Notes: a model not told the origin generated them from the sequence alone. Shown: positions 1 through 7,229, counted from the stretch's first letter. The stretch is 13,828 nt of DNA from JBOHNM01 sp050730675 (GCA_050730675.1 JBOHNM010000116.1:1-13828), one strand, 5' to 3'. Numbers and translations: made by a program.

Positions 1-487
1 TCGTGGGCTGTGGCACGGAATCAAGGATCGGCGGGAAGGTGATGGAGCGGACCTGGTCGAGCTTGAATTCGAGCGGGCCGAGGAGGGCATGTTCCCAGGC
101 GATGGTGTTTTCGGCGGAGGGGGGCTGGGGGATGCCGGGGAGGCGCGAGCCGTCGGTGAGTTCGAGGATGGGGGTAAGGACGATGGCGGATGGGGCGACG
201 GCGCCGGAGAATCCCGGCGTGGTCGAGCGGATGGGGCCGGGCCAGCGGCGGGCAGGGGACCACCACTCCTCGGGGGCGACGAGGGCGACCGAGGCGAGGG
301 GGAAGGTGCGGGGCGCCCCTCCTCCCCCGCCGGACTCGGGGGCGATGGTGATGCCGGCGGGGTCGATGGCGACGAGCGTGCCGCCGGCGGCGGCGAGGGC
401 CGTGTCGATGACGGTGACACGGGGAGCGTCGGGGGAGGGGGGAGGGAGTGTGAGTGCGGCGGTGACGGCGAGGGTGAGGAAGGTCAC
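1..487 (-). CDS. Partial secreted protein of unknown function
   Basis: The minus strand is open from the window edge back to a GTG at 485-487, giving 162 codons with the C-terminus cut off. The start is uncertain: an in-frame TTG at 527-529 would add 14 residues (MVLHPLLF...) and lengthen the hydrophobic leader. Neither has a clear ribosome binding site. The N-terminus (MTFLTLAVTAALTLPPP) looks like a short export signal lacking the usual positive charges. After it come two segments with a similar plan, roughly residues 31-70 (GGTLVAIDPAGITIAPES, then FPLASVALVAPEEWW) and 108-150 (LELTDGSRLPG, IAWEHALLGPLEFKLDQV). Both read as small beta-rich modules of the type 'DG.. L.G ... pL..V..i'. C-ending codons and a sensible protein support this frame over the long + strand ORFs here. 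I do not recognise a named family. It lies 89 bases downstream of the RND pump, and co-transcription is possible but unproven. Confidence 0.6.
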   Translation of the reverse strand, partial: MTFLTLAVTAALTLPPPSPDAPRVTVIDTALAAAGGTLVAIDPAGITIAPESGGGGGAPRTFPLASVALVAPEEWWSPARRWPGPIRSTTPGFSGAVAPSAIVLTPILELTDGSRLPGIPQPPSAENTIAWEHALLGPLEFKLDQVRSITFPPILDSVPQPT

Positions 488-542
488 GCCGGATGGTAAG
501 GCGGGGAAGAGGAGAGGGTGGAGGACCAAAGGCGGCGAGGCG

Positions 543-570
543 AAAGTTCAAAGCGCAGAGTTCAAATATG
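543..570 (-). repeat. Degenerate heptamer array, copy 1
   Basis: Four consecutive 7-base units read on the + strand as aaagttc, aaagcgc, agagttc, aaatatg, which is a CTTTGNN-like unit on the minus strand. The array sits in the noncoding gap just after the RND pump stop codon (577-579). A second array with the same period, orientation and end sequence (ttcaaatRtg) is at 8581-8615. Confidence 0.6.
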
Positions 571-576
571 AGGCGA

Positions 577-3500
577 TCAGACGGCGGCGGGCTGGTGGGG
601 GTGGGGGCGGTTGTGGCCGTGGGTGTGGGAGTGCTCGCCGTTTTCACCGGAGCCCCCCCCGGCGGCGGCGGTGCGGGCCTTGCGTTCGCGGTCGTGGGAG
701 TGGTCGGCGGCGATGAGGGCGTAGATGGAGGGGACGACGAAGAGGGTGAAGAGGGTGGAGATGGTCATGCCGGTGACCAGGACGATGCCGATGGAGTTGC
801 GGGCCTGGGCGCCGGCGCCGGTGACCAGGACGAGGGGGAAGTGGCCGAAGACGGTGGCGGCGCTGGTCATGAGGATGGGGCGCAGGCGGGTCATGGAGGC
901 CTGGCGGATAGCCATGAGCTTGGGGACGCCCTCTTCCTGGAGGGTGTTGGCGAACTCGACGATGAGGATGCCGTTCTTGGCGACCAGGCCGACGAGGGTG
1001 ATGAGGCCGACCTGCGAGTAGATGTTGATGGTGGTGAAGCCGAGGAAGGTGAAGATGAGCGCGCCGCTGATGGCAAGCGGCACAGATCCGAGGAGGACGA
1101 TGAGGGGGTCGCGGAAGGAACCGAACTGGGCGGCGAGGACAAGGTAGATGAGGCCGAGGGCGAAGCCGAGGGTGCCGGCGAGGCTGCCGCCCTCGGTGCG
1201 GATCTGGCGGGATTCGCCGGCGTAGTCGATGCCGTAGCCGGCGGGGAGGATCTTCTGGGCGGCCAGTTCGAGGGCGTGGAGGGCTTCCTCCTTGGTGACG
1301 CCGTTGGCCGCGCCGCCGTAGATCTTGAAGCTGTTGCGCTGCTGGAAGCGGTTGAGCGTGCGGGGGGCGGTCTCGGTCTTGAGGGTGGCGAAGGCGGAGA
1401 CGGGGACGATGCCGCCGGAGGGGGTGCGGACCTTGAGCTGCAGGAGAGCGTCGGGGGTGGCGCGGTCGGCGTCGGGGACCTGGGGGATGACTTTGTAGGA
1501 GCGGCCGTCGTAGTTGAAGCGGTTGACGTAGCCGCCCGAGAGCATGACGCCCAGGTCGCGGCCGACGGTGGCGAGATCGAGGCCGAGGTCGGCGACGCGG
1601 TCCTTGTTGATGATGATGCGGGTCTGGGGGAGGTCGATCTTGAGGTCGGAGTCGGCGTAGAGGAACTTGCCGGAGCCGAAGGCGGCGCCGATGAGCTGGC
1701 CGGCGTACTCGGCCATCTTCTCGGGCGGGTCGTTGCCGGTGACCATCATCTCGACATCGAACTGGCCGGCGCCGGGGAGCGGGGGCGGGAGGCCGGGGAA
1801 GGCGCGGACGGTCTGAATCCCCGAGAGTGTGCCGAAAGCGGGGCCGATCATCTCCTTGGTGGTGTGCTTGCGCTTGTCCCAGTCGATGCCCTTGAGGCCG
1901 CCGAAGCCGCCGGAGGTGAAGGTGACGTTGAAGAAGAACTCGGACTCGTCGGGGAAGGTGGCGAGCATGCCCTTGGCGGCCTGGTGGACGCCGCGGAGGG
2001 TGTATTCGAGCGTGGCGTCGGGGGGCGCCTGGAAGACGACGAAGATGAAGCCCTCGTCTTCGGTGGGGGCGAGTTCCTTGGAGGACATGGAGTAGAGCGG
2101 GACGGCGGCGGCGGTGATGAGGACGGCGGCCAGGGCCATGGTCCAGCGGAGGTTGAGGGTCCAGGTGAGGACGCGGCCGTAGAGGGCGCGGACGCGGTCG
2201 AAGATGGCGTTGACGAAGCGGGTGAAGCGTCCCTCTTTGCCGGCGGAGGGGACGAGCATGGCGCTCATGATGGGGGAGAGGGTGAGGGCGACGATGCCGG
2301 AGACGACGACGGCGGCTGCGAGGGTGAAGGCGAACTCGCGGAAGAGGACGCCGGTGAGGCCGGACTGGAAGCCGATGGGGGTGTAGACGGCGGCGAGGGT
2401 GATCGTCATCGAGATGACGGGGGCGAAGAGTTCGCGTGCGCCGAGGAGGGCGGCGTCGATCTTGGGTTTGCCCTCGCGGATGTGGCGTTCGACGTTCTCG
2501 ACCATGACGATGGCATCGTCAACGACGAGGCCGACGGAGAGGACGATGGCGAGGATGGTGAGGAGGTTGAGGGAGAAGCCCATCAGCGTCATGAAGATGC
2601 AGGCGCCGACGAGGGAGATGGGCATCGCGACCAGCGGGACGATGACGGTGCGGAGGGAGCCCATGAAGAGGAAGACCACGAGAGCCACGATGCCGATGGT
2701 CTCGGCAAGGGTGTGGGTGATCTCCTTGATAGCGTTTTCCATGTAGTAGGTGCCGTCGTAGGCGAGCTTCATCTCGACGCCGGCGGGGAGGGTGGGCTCG
2801 AGGCGCTTCATGGAGGCCTTGAGGGCGGCGGCGACGTCGAGTTCGTTGGAGCTGGGGAGGGGCCAGACCGAGAGGTAAATGCCGGCGCGGCCGTTGACGC
2901 CGGTCTCGGCGAGGGGCTCTTCGGAGCCGATCTCGACACGGGCGACGTCGCGGAGGCGGACGGTGGCGCCCTCGACCTGGCGGACGATGAGCTGCTCGAA
3001 CTCGGCGGGGGAGCGGAGGTCGGAGTTGGTGAGGAGGTCGATCTGGATATCGGCGCCCTTGGTGCGGCCGACAGCGGCGAGGAAGTTGTTGCGGCGGAGT
3101 GAGTCCTGGACTTCGGCGGGGGTGACGTCGAGGGCGTCCATGCGGTCGGAATCGAGCCAGATGCGCATGGCGAGGTTGCGCGCGCCCTCGATGCCGACGC
3201 GCTGGACGCCGGGGAGGGTGCCGAGGTCGGGCTGGATATCGCGGGCGAGGTAGTCGGTGAGCTGGGTGAGGTTCATCGTGTCGGAGATGAAACTCAGGTA
3301 GAAGGTGGCGTAGGGGTGGTCGGTGCGCTGGATCTCGACGACGGGGCTCTCGGCCTCGACGGGGAGTTCGGAGCGGACCTGGTTGAGGCGGGCGGAGATC
3401 TCGGCGAGGGCGTCAACGGAACGGTGGTTGAGGCGGAGGCGGACGGTGACGGTGGAGATGCCGCCGGTGGAGGAGGACTCGATGTAGTCGATGCCGTCGA

Positions 3501-3738
3501 TAGCGGCGACGGCGCGTTCGATGGGGGTGGTGATGAAGCCGCGGACGGTCTCGGCGCTGGCGCCGATGTAGGCGGTGGTGATGATGACGGAGGAGGACTC
3601 GATACGGGGGTATTGGCGGACGGGGAGGCCGCTGATGGAGCGCCAGCCGACGGCGAGGATGATGAGGTTGATCACCACCGCGAGCACGGGGCTCTTGATG
3701 AAGATGTCGGTGGGGGATTTGGCGCGGTGGCCGGACAT
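577..3738 (-). CDS. RND efflux pump, inner-membrane subunit (HAE-1/AcrB type)
   Basis: This 1053-residue protein is the proton-driven pump of a tripartite efflux system in the cytoplasmic membrane, expelling hydrophobic or amphiphilic compounds. Length, N-terminus (SPTDIFIKSPVLAVVINLIIL) and the double six-helix layout with two large periplasmic loops fit the AcrB/MexB family. The proton relay is intact: TM4 carries VGLVVDDAIVMVENV with Asp407-Asp408, the same numbers as in E. coli AcrB, and TM10 carries GLVAKNGILIVEF with Lys921, matching AcrB Lys940. This argues for an HAE-1 drug/lipid pump rather than a heavy-metal HME pump. The ATG at 3736-3738 has no ribosome binding site. The adaptor gene lies 108 bases upstream, so they are probably one operon. 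Unusual: the C-terminal tail (about 1012-1053) has six histidines between 1036 and 1048 (HSHTHGH..PHPH), following a run of eight G. Substrate unknown. Confidence 0.95.
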   Translation of the reverse strand: MSGHRAKSPTDIFIKSPVLAVVINLIILAVGWRSISGLPVRQYPRIESSSVIITTAYIGASAETVRGFITTPIERAVAAIDGIDYIESSSTGGISTVTVRLRLNHRSVDALAEISARLNQVRSELPVEAESPVVEIQRTDHPYATFYLSFISDTMNLTQLTDYLARDIQPDLGTLPGVQRVGIEGARNLAMRIWLDSDRMDALDVTPAEVQDSLRRNNFLAAVGRTKGADIQIDLLTNSDLRSPAEFEQLIVRQVEGATVRLRDVARVEIGSEEPLAETGVNGRAGIYLSVWPLPSSNELDVAAALKASMKRLEPTLPAGVEMKLAYDGTYYMENAIKEITHTLAETIGIVALVVFLFMGSLRTVIVPLVAMPISLVGACIFMTLMGFSLNLLTILAIVLSVGLVVDDAIVMVENVERHIREGKPKIDAALLGARELFAPVISMTITLAAVYTPIGFQSGLTGVLFREFAFTLAAAVVVSGIVALTLSPIMSAMLVPSAGKEGRFTRFVNAIFDRVRALYGRVLTWTLNLRWTMALAAVLITAAAVPLYSMSSKELAPTEDEGFIFVVFQAPPDATLEYTLRGVHQAAKGMLATFPDESEFFFNVTFTSGGFGGLKGIDWDKRKHTTKEMIGPAFGTLSGIQTVRAFPGLPPPLPGAGQFDVEMMVTGNDPPEKMAEYAGQLIGAAFGSGKFLYADSDLKIDLPQTRIIINKDRVADLGLDLATVGRDLGVMLSGGYVNRFNYDGRSYKVIPQVPDADRATPDALLQLKVRTPSGGIVPVSAFATLKTETAPRTLNRFQQRNSFKIYGGAANGVTKEEALHALELAAQKILPAGYGIDYAGESRQIRTEGGSLAGTLGFALGLIYLVLAAQFGSFRDPLIVLLGSVPLAISGALIFTFLGFTTINIYSQVGLITLVGLVAKNGILIVEFANTLQEEGVPKLMAIRQASMTRLRPILMTSAATVFGHFPLVLVTGAGAQARNSIGIVLVTGMTISTLFTLFVVPSIYALIAADHSHDRERKARTAAAGGGSGENGEHSHTHGHNRPHPHQPAAV

Positions 3739-3846
3739 GCGGGGGTTCCGGGGTGGGGGGAGGCGGGCAGGGACGAGGCGACCAGCGAAGAGGCGATCAA
3801 TGGAGAAGCGGAAGCGGGGGCATGACTACAAAACTGTGGATGGGCA

Positions 3847-5133
3847 TCAGTGCTCGGCGCTGGTGGTGGACTTTGTTTCGGCGGGCTTCTTTTCGGGGGG
3901 CTTGGCGTCGGCCGGTTTGGCGTCGCCGGGTTTGGCCGGGGCGGGGGGCGGGGCCTTCATGACCATGGCGCCGTCACGGAGTTTGAAGGAGCCGGCGGCG
4001 GCGATCTCGTCGCCGGCCTTGAGGCCTTCGGTGATGATGATGTCGGGGCCGACGGGGGGGCCGAGCTTGATGAACTGCTGCTTGGCGCGGAGGGAGCCCT
4101 TGGGGTCTTTCTCGTTGGTCGAGGGGGCGATGAGGAAGACGTGGTCGCCGTAGGAGGCACGGCGGACAGCGGTGGAGGGGACGAGGATGACCGGGCGCGG
4201 CTCGTCGACGGGGACGGTGACATCCACGGACATGCCGGGGCGGAGGCGCTGGTCGGTGTTGTGGACGAGCGAGCGGATGCGGATGTTGCGGGTGTTGCGG
4301 TCGGCGGTGGCGTCCACGGCATCGACGACGACGGTGATGGGCTTGCCGCCGAAGGCGTCGGAGACGGCGGTGACGGTGTAGCCGCGCTGGACGCGCTTGG
4401 CATATTCCTGTGGCACGGCGAAGTCGAGGTAGATGTCGTCGGTGATGCCCTGGAGGGCGACGATGGTGGAGCCCTCGGCGAGGTACTGGCCGGGGTGGAT
4501 GTTGCGGATGCCGGTGCGGGCGAGGAACGGGGCGCGGATGGTCTTTTTGGCGATGGTGGCGGAGACCTGGTTGACTCGGGCCTTGGCCTGGTCGATCTCG
4601 GCGCTGGCCTTGTCGCGCTGGGCGCGGGCGTTATCGAGCTGGGAGCGGGCGTTGTCAAGGTCGGTCTGCGACATGGCCTTGAGCTCGACAGCGCCGGTGA
4701 GGCGGTTGACGTTGGCCTCCCAGAGACCGATGGCGGCGTCGGCGGCGCGGACGGCGGCTTCGCTGACGCGGATGGAGGCCTGGGCGGCGGCGAGGTCGGC
4801 CTCTTCGGTGGAGGCATCGAGGGTGATCAGGACCTGGCCGGGCTGGACGACCATGTCGGACTCGAAGAGGACTTCCTTCACGACGCCGGCGACCTCGTTG
4901 GAGAGGGTGACCATGCGGAGAGGGAAGACGGTGCCGACCAGGCGCGCGGTAGCACCCCAATCGGCCTGGCGCGCTGTGACGGTCTGCACGGCTTCAGCGG
5001 GCTCGAAGCCGCCTGCGCCTGCGGCGGCCTTCTTGATCTGTTGCATCTTGATGAAGGCCAGCCCGCCGCCGACGGCGAGCAGACCGACAATGACGGCGGC
5101 GGCGGCGATGACAGTCTGTACTTTCAACTTCAC
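3847..5133 (-). CDS. RND efflux periplasmic adaptor subunit (membrane fusion protein)
   Basis: A 428-residue adaptor that would bridge the RND pump to an outer-membrane channel. Residues 7-28 form a single hydrophobic anchor. The lipoyl/barrel-sandwich half-motif is at 83-106 (GVVKEVLFESDMVVQPGQ), the alpha-helical hairpin at about 110-195 is rich in Ala/Gln/Arg heptads, and the second lipoyl half follows at 199-227 (RAPFLARTGIRNIHPGQYL). Beta-barrel and membrane-proximal domains follow (RLRPGMSVDVTVPV, then ILVPSTAVRR). The last 35 residues are a Pro/Lys/Ala-rich low-complexity tail, longer than usual. The start is a GTG at 5131-5133; no other in-frame start lies just upstream and the ribosome binding site is weak. 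The hydrophobic anchor, with no lipobox cysteine, suggests it is membrane-tethered rather than a lipoprotein. It precedes the pump gene by 108 bases. No TolC-like gene or regulator is visible, so the channel is probably encoded elsewhere. Confidence 0.92.
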   Translation of the reverse strand: MKLKVQTVIAAAAVIVGLLAVGGGLAFIKMQQIKKAAAGAGGFEPAEAVQTVTARQADWGATARLVGTVFPLRMVTLSNEVAGVVKEVLFESDMVVQPGQVLITLDASTEEADLAAAQASIRVSEAAVRAADAAIGLWEANVNRLTGAVELKAMSQTDLDNARSQLDNARAQRDKASAEIDQAKARVNQVSATIAKKTIRAPFLARTGIRNIHPGQYLAEGSTIVALQGITDDIYLDFAVPQEYAKRVQRGYTVTAVSDAFGGKPITVVVDAVDATADRNTRNIRIRSLVHNTDQRLRPGMSVDVTVPVDEPRPVILVPSTAVRRASYGDHVFLIAPSTNEKDPKGSLRAKQQFIKLGPPVGPDIIITEGLKAGDEIAAAGSFKLRDGAMVMKAPPPAPAKPGDAKPADAKPPEKKPAETKSTTSAEH

Positions 5134-5428
5134 GTTCCCGGGGTTGGGGGGATTTTCTACTGAACTAAGTGATATGTAAGGGGGCGCGAAAAATCACGCG
5201 CCGAGGGCGGCACACGGTGCCAGAAGTGGTGAAATCTGGGGGTTACCGGTGCGAAACCGGCGGCCGCGGCGCTTGAAACGCGCGGGGCGGGTGCGATGGC
5301 GTGGGGCGACCGAGCGGTTCGCTGAGTCTTGAAGCGCGTCATGGGGCGCTATCGGTGAACGAAACGCGCAAGATAGGGTTGGTCGGATGGCACGGGAGCG
5401 TGTGTGGCGCGGCCGTCCGGTGACGTGT
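5134..5428. other. Intergenic region upstream of the efflux operon
   Basis: No convincing gene is seen. This stretch must hold the 3' end of the small-gene transcript and probably the promoter of the adaptor-pump pair. I see AT-rich sequence just upstream of the adaptor start (5155-5180) and two inverted repeats described separately, but no clear -35/-10 pair. A 61-codon minus-strand ORF at 5157-5342 has neither a start signal nor protein-like composition. Confidence 0.5.
5183..5221. promoter_or_regulatory. Two adjacent inverted repeats upstream of the efflux operon
   Basis: GGCGCG (5183-5188) pairs with CGCGCC (5197-5202) across an 8-base AT-rich spacer. GGCAC (5209-5213) pairs with GTGCC (5217-5221) across 3 bases. 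They lie 50-90 bases upstream of the adaptor start, where a repressor or activator site would be expected. Neither is followed by a T-run on the minus strand, so an intrinsic terminator is less likely. In a GC-rich genome the first could arise by chance. Confidence 0.25.
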
Positions 5429-5665
5429 TCAGACCGGGCTTGGGCGATCGCGACGCTCCACCAGACCCAAGCGCAAGAGCAGCGTCAAAGCCTGGTAGTA
5501 CTCGGAGGAGGTGAAGGCGCGCTTGCCGTCACGAGGGGGTTTCTGTCCCTGGTCGATGAGGAAAAGTTCATGCTCATCCTCCGCGCCGTTGGCTGAGAGC
5601 TTGTCGAGCAGGGCATCGGCGGCGGCGAAGACGCGGTTGTAATCGGCGGGGGTGGGGCGGCTCAT
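5429..5665 (-). CDS. Small hypothetical protein, 78 residues
   Basis: The start chosen is the ATG at 5663-5665 (MSRPTPADYNRVF...), not the in-frame ATG 21 bases upstream, because a GGAGG site sits at the ideal distance before it. The product is a small soluble protein, mixed in charge and probably helical, with no signal peptide, membrane segment, cysteine or repeat. Recognisable stretches are DYNRVFAAADALLDKL, HELFLIDQGQKPP and SSEYYQALTLLLRLGLV. I do not recognise the family. It could be a small helical adaptor or DNA-associated protein, but nothing in the sequence decides this. It stands alone, with 424 bases of noncoding DNA upstream and 295 downstream, so it is probably monocistronic. 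Its ribosome binding site is the best in the window, which points to efficient translation or a different origin from its neighbours. Confidence 0.65.
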   Translation of the reverse strand: MSRPTPADYNRVFAAADALLDKLSANGAEDEHELFLIDQGQKPPRDGKRAFTSSEYYQALTLLLRLGLVERRDRPSPV

Positions 5666-6089
5666 AAGGAAACCTCCATGCTGCAAGGGTGCAAGTGGCG
5701 GCCTACTTCCTTATGGATACGTGCGTATTCGGGCGAAGGTGTGGGGTGAACTTGAATACGTTTTCATGGGCGGGCCTCTCCGCTTAGTTTGCATATTTTC
5801 AGGGTAGCGGTGTTTTCGGTTTTGCAAGACGTCGCGGCGGTCTGCGTCAACACATCAATGTGTTCTCAAATCATAGATGACCAGGGTGCTGCCGGAGCCC
5901 AGGTTTGCAGCGGGCCTCGGCTTCAACCTCGTTGGCGCGCGGACTACAGACAACGCAAGAGGTGGATCGGATACGACTGAGATCCGCTCCGGATCGGCCA
6001 GCTGCGTTATTTGGTCGCAGGATGGCGTGTACGAGTCCCGGTACGGCCAAGGTCAATGAGCGGAGTCAGGTGTTTGTGCTTGCCGGCCA
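5666..6089. other. Noncoding stretch with several short inverted repeats
   Basis: No convincing gene, tRNA or mobile element is seen in these 424 bases. It contains ATACG-tg-CGTAT (5717-5728), upstream of the small gene; AACACAT-ca-ATGTGTT (5849-5864); GATCCG-ctc-CGGATC (5981-5995); and CTGCG-9 bases-CGCAG (6002-6020). The first two resemble operator dyads. The last two lie 70-110 bases past the HAF gene stop and could be 3' structure. Overlapping ORFs of 60-107 codons on both strands look like chance ORFs. Confidence 0.45.
5671..5677 (-). promoter_or_regulatory. Strong Shine-Dalgarno site deciding the start of the small gene
   Basis: The minus strand reads GGAGGTT here, with GGAGG ending 7 bases before the ATG at 5663-5665. 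It fixes the start at MSRP rather than at the upstream ATG, which would overlap the site. Other genes in the window have weak or no such site. Confidence 0.7.
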
Positions 6090-6099
6090 TTACCGGCGA
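6080..6099 (-). other. Hairpin enclosing the stop codon of the HAF gene
   Basis: GCCGG (6082-6086) pairs with CCGGC (6093-6097) around a 6-base loop, extendable by a G-T and an A-T pair. The TAA stop (6090-6092) lies in the loop. No T-run follows on the minus strand, so it is not a classical terminator. It may be chance. Confidence 0.3.
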
Positions 6100-7151
6100 C
6101 GCCTGGATGCGACGAGCATCGACATCGCAAGTGCAGTCGCGCTGCCGGGAACGGGGATCGGGATTGCCAAAAAAGCATGGCCGCGGTGCGACGCGTCCTC
6201 GGCGTATCCGGCGATCGCGCCAGATTGATTGATGGACCACGCTTCTCGAAGTGTCAGTCCTGTTCCATTGAGAGCGAGGGTGTTGAGGTCCACAAGACCG
6301 TACGTTGGCTCATGAATGATGGCGTGATTGGTCCCATCGGTGATCGACGCGATTCCCACTGCAACCCCCGAGTCGTTGACGTCGAGCAGTGCGCTGTAGT
6401 TGCCCCCCAGTGTGCCGATGATCGCGGTTGTGCCATTCTGCCAGCGGAATCCGCGGTACGCTGTTCCTGACGTTACTCCCTCTCCGACGACAACCAGGCT
6501 CTGATTCACGCCATAAGCGACACTGTTGCCGGCAAACGATGCGCTCAAGTCCATTGGATTCCCCCCTGCCCACAACCATGCGTGACGGAGGCCGCCCGCC
6601 GTTTGGCTGAATCCGACAACGTCTCCATGATCATTCAGGCCAAAGGCTTCAGATTGGGGGAGTCCCAAGGTGCTCAGGTCGTGCATGGTGCCGTCGTAAA
6701 GGAATGCTCGCGTACGCCCACTTGCGTTGCGTGACCATCCTGCTGCCTGGGCCGAGTTGTTGACAGCCCGTGCGGCTCCGTCGCCGCCACCACCCAAACT
6801 GCCCAAGTTGGTCCATTGACCGCCGCTTCTCAGGAAGAGTCCGGATTGGCCGTCGACGACGCCCGTGCCGACGATCGCGCCGGCATCATTAATGGACAAG
6901 GCGTAAACAAAGAAGCCACGAGCATCCTCAAGATTGTGTATCGCGCCGTCCCACATGAAGCCTCGCGATTGGCCGTTCTGCAGCGTGGACTCTCCCGCCA
7001 CTTGATTGCCGCTGTTGACTTCCCAGGCGCGTGCCCCCGTTCCACCGAGCGTCCCGAGGTCGATCACTTGGTATCCAATAGGCTGCCCCAGACACGCACC
7101 GGCGGCCGTCAAAAGCAACGCGCAGGTGGCGCAAACGTGCAATTGGATCAC
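6090..7151 (-). CDS. Secreted HAF-repeat protein with PEP-CTERM-like tail
   Basis: A 353-residue exported protein of the HAF-repeat family (extracellular repeats of unknown function). The start is a GTG at 7149-7151; an in-frame TGA lies upstream and an AGGAAGG-like site about 12 bases before it. Residues 1-22 form a signal peptide (CALLLTAAGACLGQ). Seven repeats begin near residues 42, 84, 127, 169, 212, 255 and 304. Each has a core such as ALSINDAGAIVG or AFGLNDHGDVVG, then a strand such as RGFMWDG or RAFLYDG and often a 'LGTLGG' element. The C-terminus (334-353) is VPGS, a short hydrophobic helix, then ASRRRR, a variant of the PEP-CTERM sorting signal in which the second half of the PEP box is changed. 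It is therefore probably anchored briefly in the membrane, cleaved and released to the surface. Sampled GC is much lower than in the flanking genes, suggesting transfer or weak codon selection. Function unknown. Confidence 0.88.
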   Translation of the reverse strand: MIQLHVCATCALLLTAAGACLGQPIGYQVIDLGTLGGTGARAWEVNSGNQVAGESTLQNGQSRGFMWDGAIHNLEDARGFFVYALSINDAGAIVGTGVVDGQSGLFLRSGGQWTNLGSLGGGGDGAARAVNNSAQAAGWSRNASGRTRAFLYDGTMHDLSTLGLPQSEAFGLNDHGDVVGFSQTAGGLRHAWLWAGGNPMDLSASFAGNSVAYGVNQSLVVVGEGVTSGTAYRGFRWQNGTTAIIGTLGGNYSALLDVNDSGVAVGIASITDGTNHAIIHEPTYGLVDLNTLALNGTGLTLREAWSINQSGAIAGYAEDASHRGHAFLAIPIPVPGSATALAMSMLVASRRRR

Positions 7152-7211
7152 GGTTTCTCGCTTCCTTCCTGCGCACTCTATTGGCGCGACATATCACCAC
7201 GACACATTTCT

Positions 7212-7229
7212 ACTATACACTCTCGAGAG
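7212..7229 (-). promoter_or_regulatory. Candidate -10 box with overlapping palindrome, HAF gene promoter
   Basis: The minus strand has TATAGT at 7212-7217, preceded directly by TG, about 60 bases upstream of the HAF start. A perfect 10-base palindrome CTCTCGAGAG lies at 7220-7229, just upstream of the -10 box, where a bound regulator would block RNA polymerase. No good -35 hexamer lies at 16-18 bases (TTGGAT is 23 away), so this is a candidate only. Confidence 0.35.

Noticed and set aside
493..3102. An 869-codon + strand ORF opposite the RND pump.
   Set aside because: Its product is almost entirely Gly, Asp, Glu, Ala and Val with no domain. It is the antisense reading of a gene rich in C-ending codons, which seldom gives stops.
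3850..5163. A 437-codon + strand ORF opposite the adaptor gene.
   Set aside because: Same Gly/Asp/Ala-rich antisense artefact; the minus strand encodes a clear adaptor with all its domains.
5157..5342. A 61-codon minus-strand ORF upstream of the adaptor gene.
   Set aside because: No ribosome binding site, Arg/Pro/His-rich composition and no recognisable feature; more likely regulatory DNA.
5975..6048. A possible tRNA or tRNA remnant, suggested by the tacgagtcc sequence and a preceding CTGCG/CGCAG stem.
   Set aside because: No acceptor stem pairs, the T-arm stem has mismatches and the T-loop lacks the invariant TTC; the possible anticodon loop has 9 bases.
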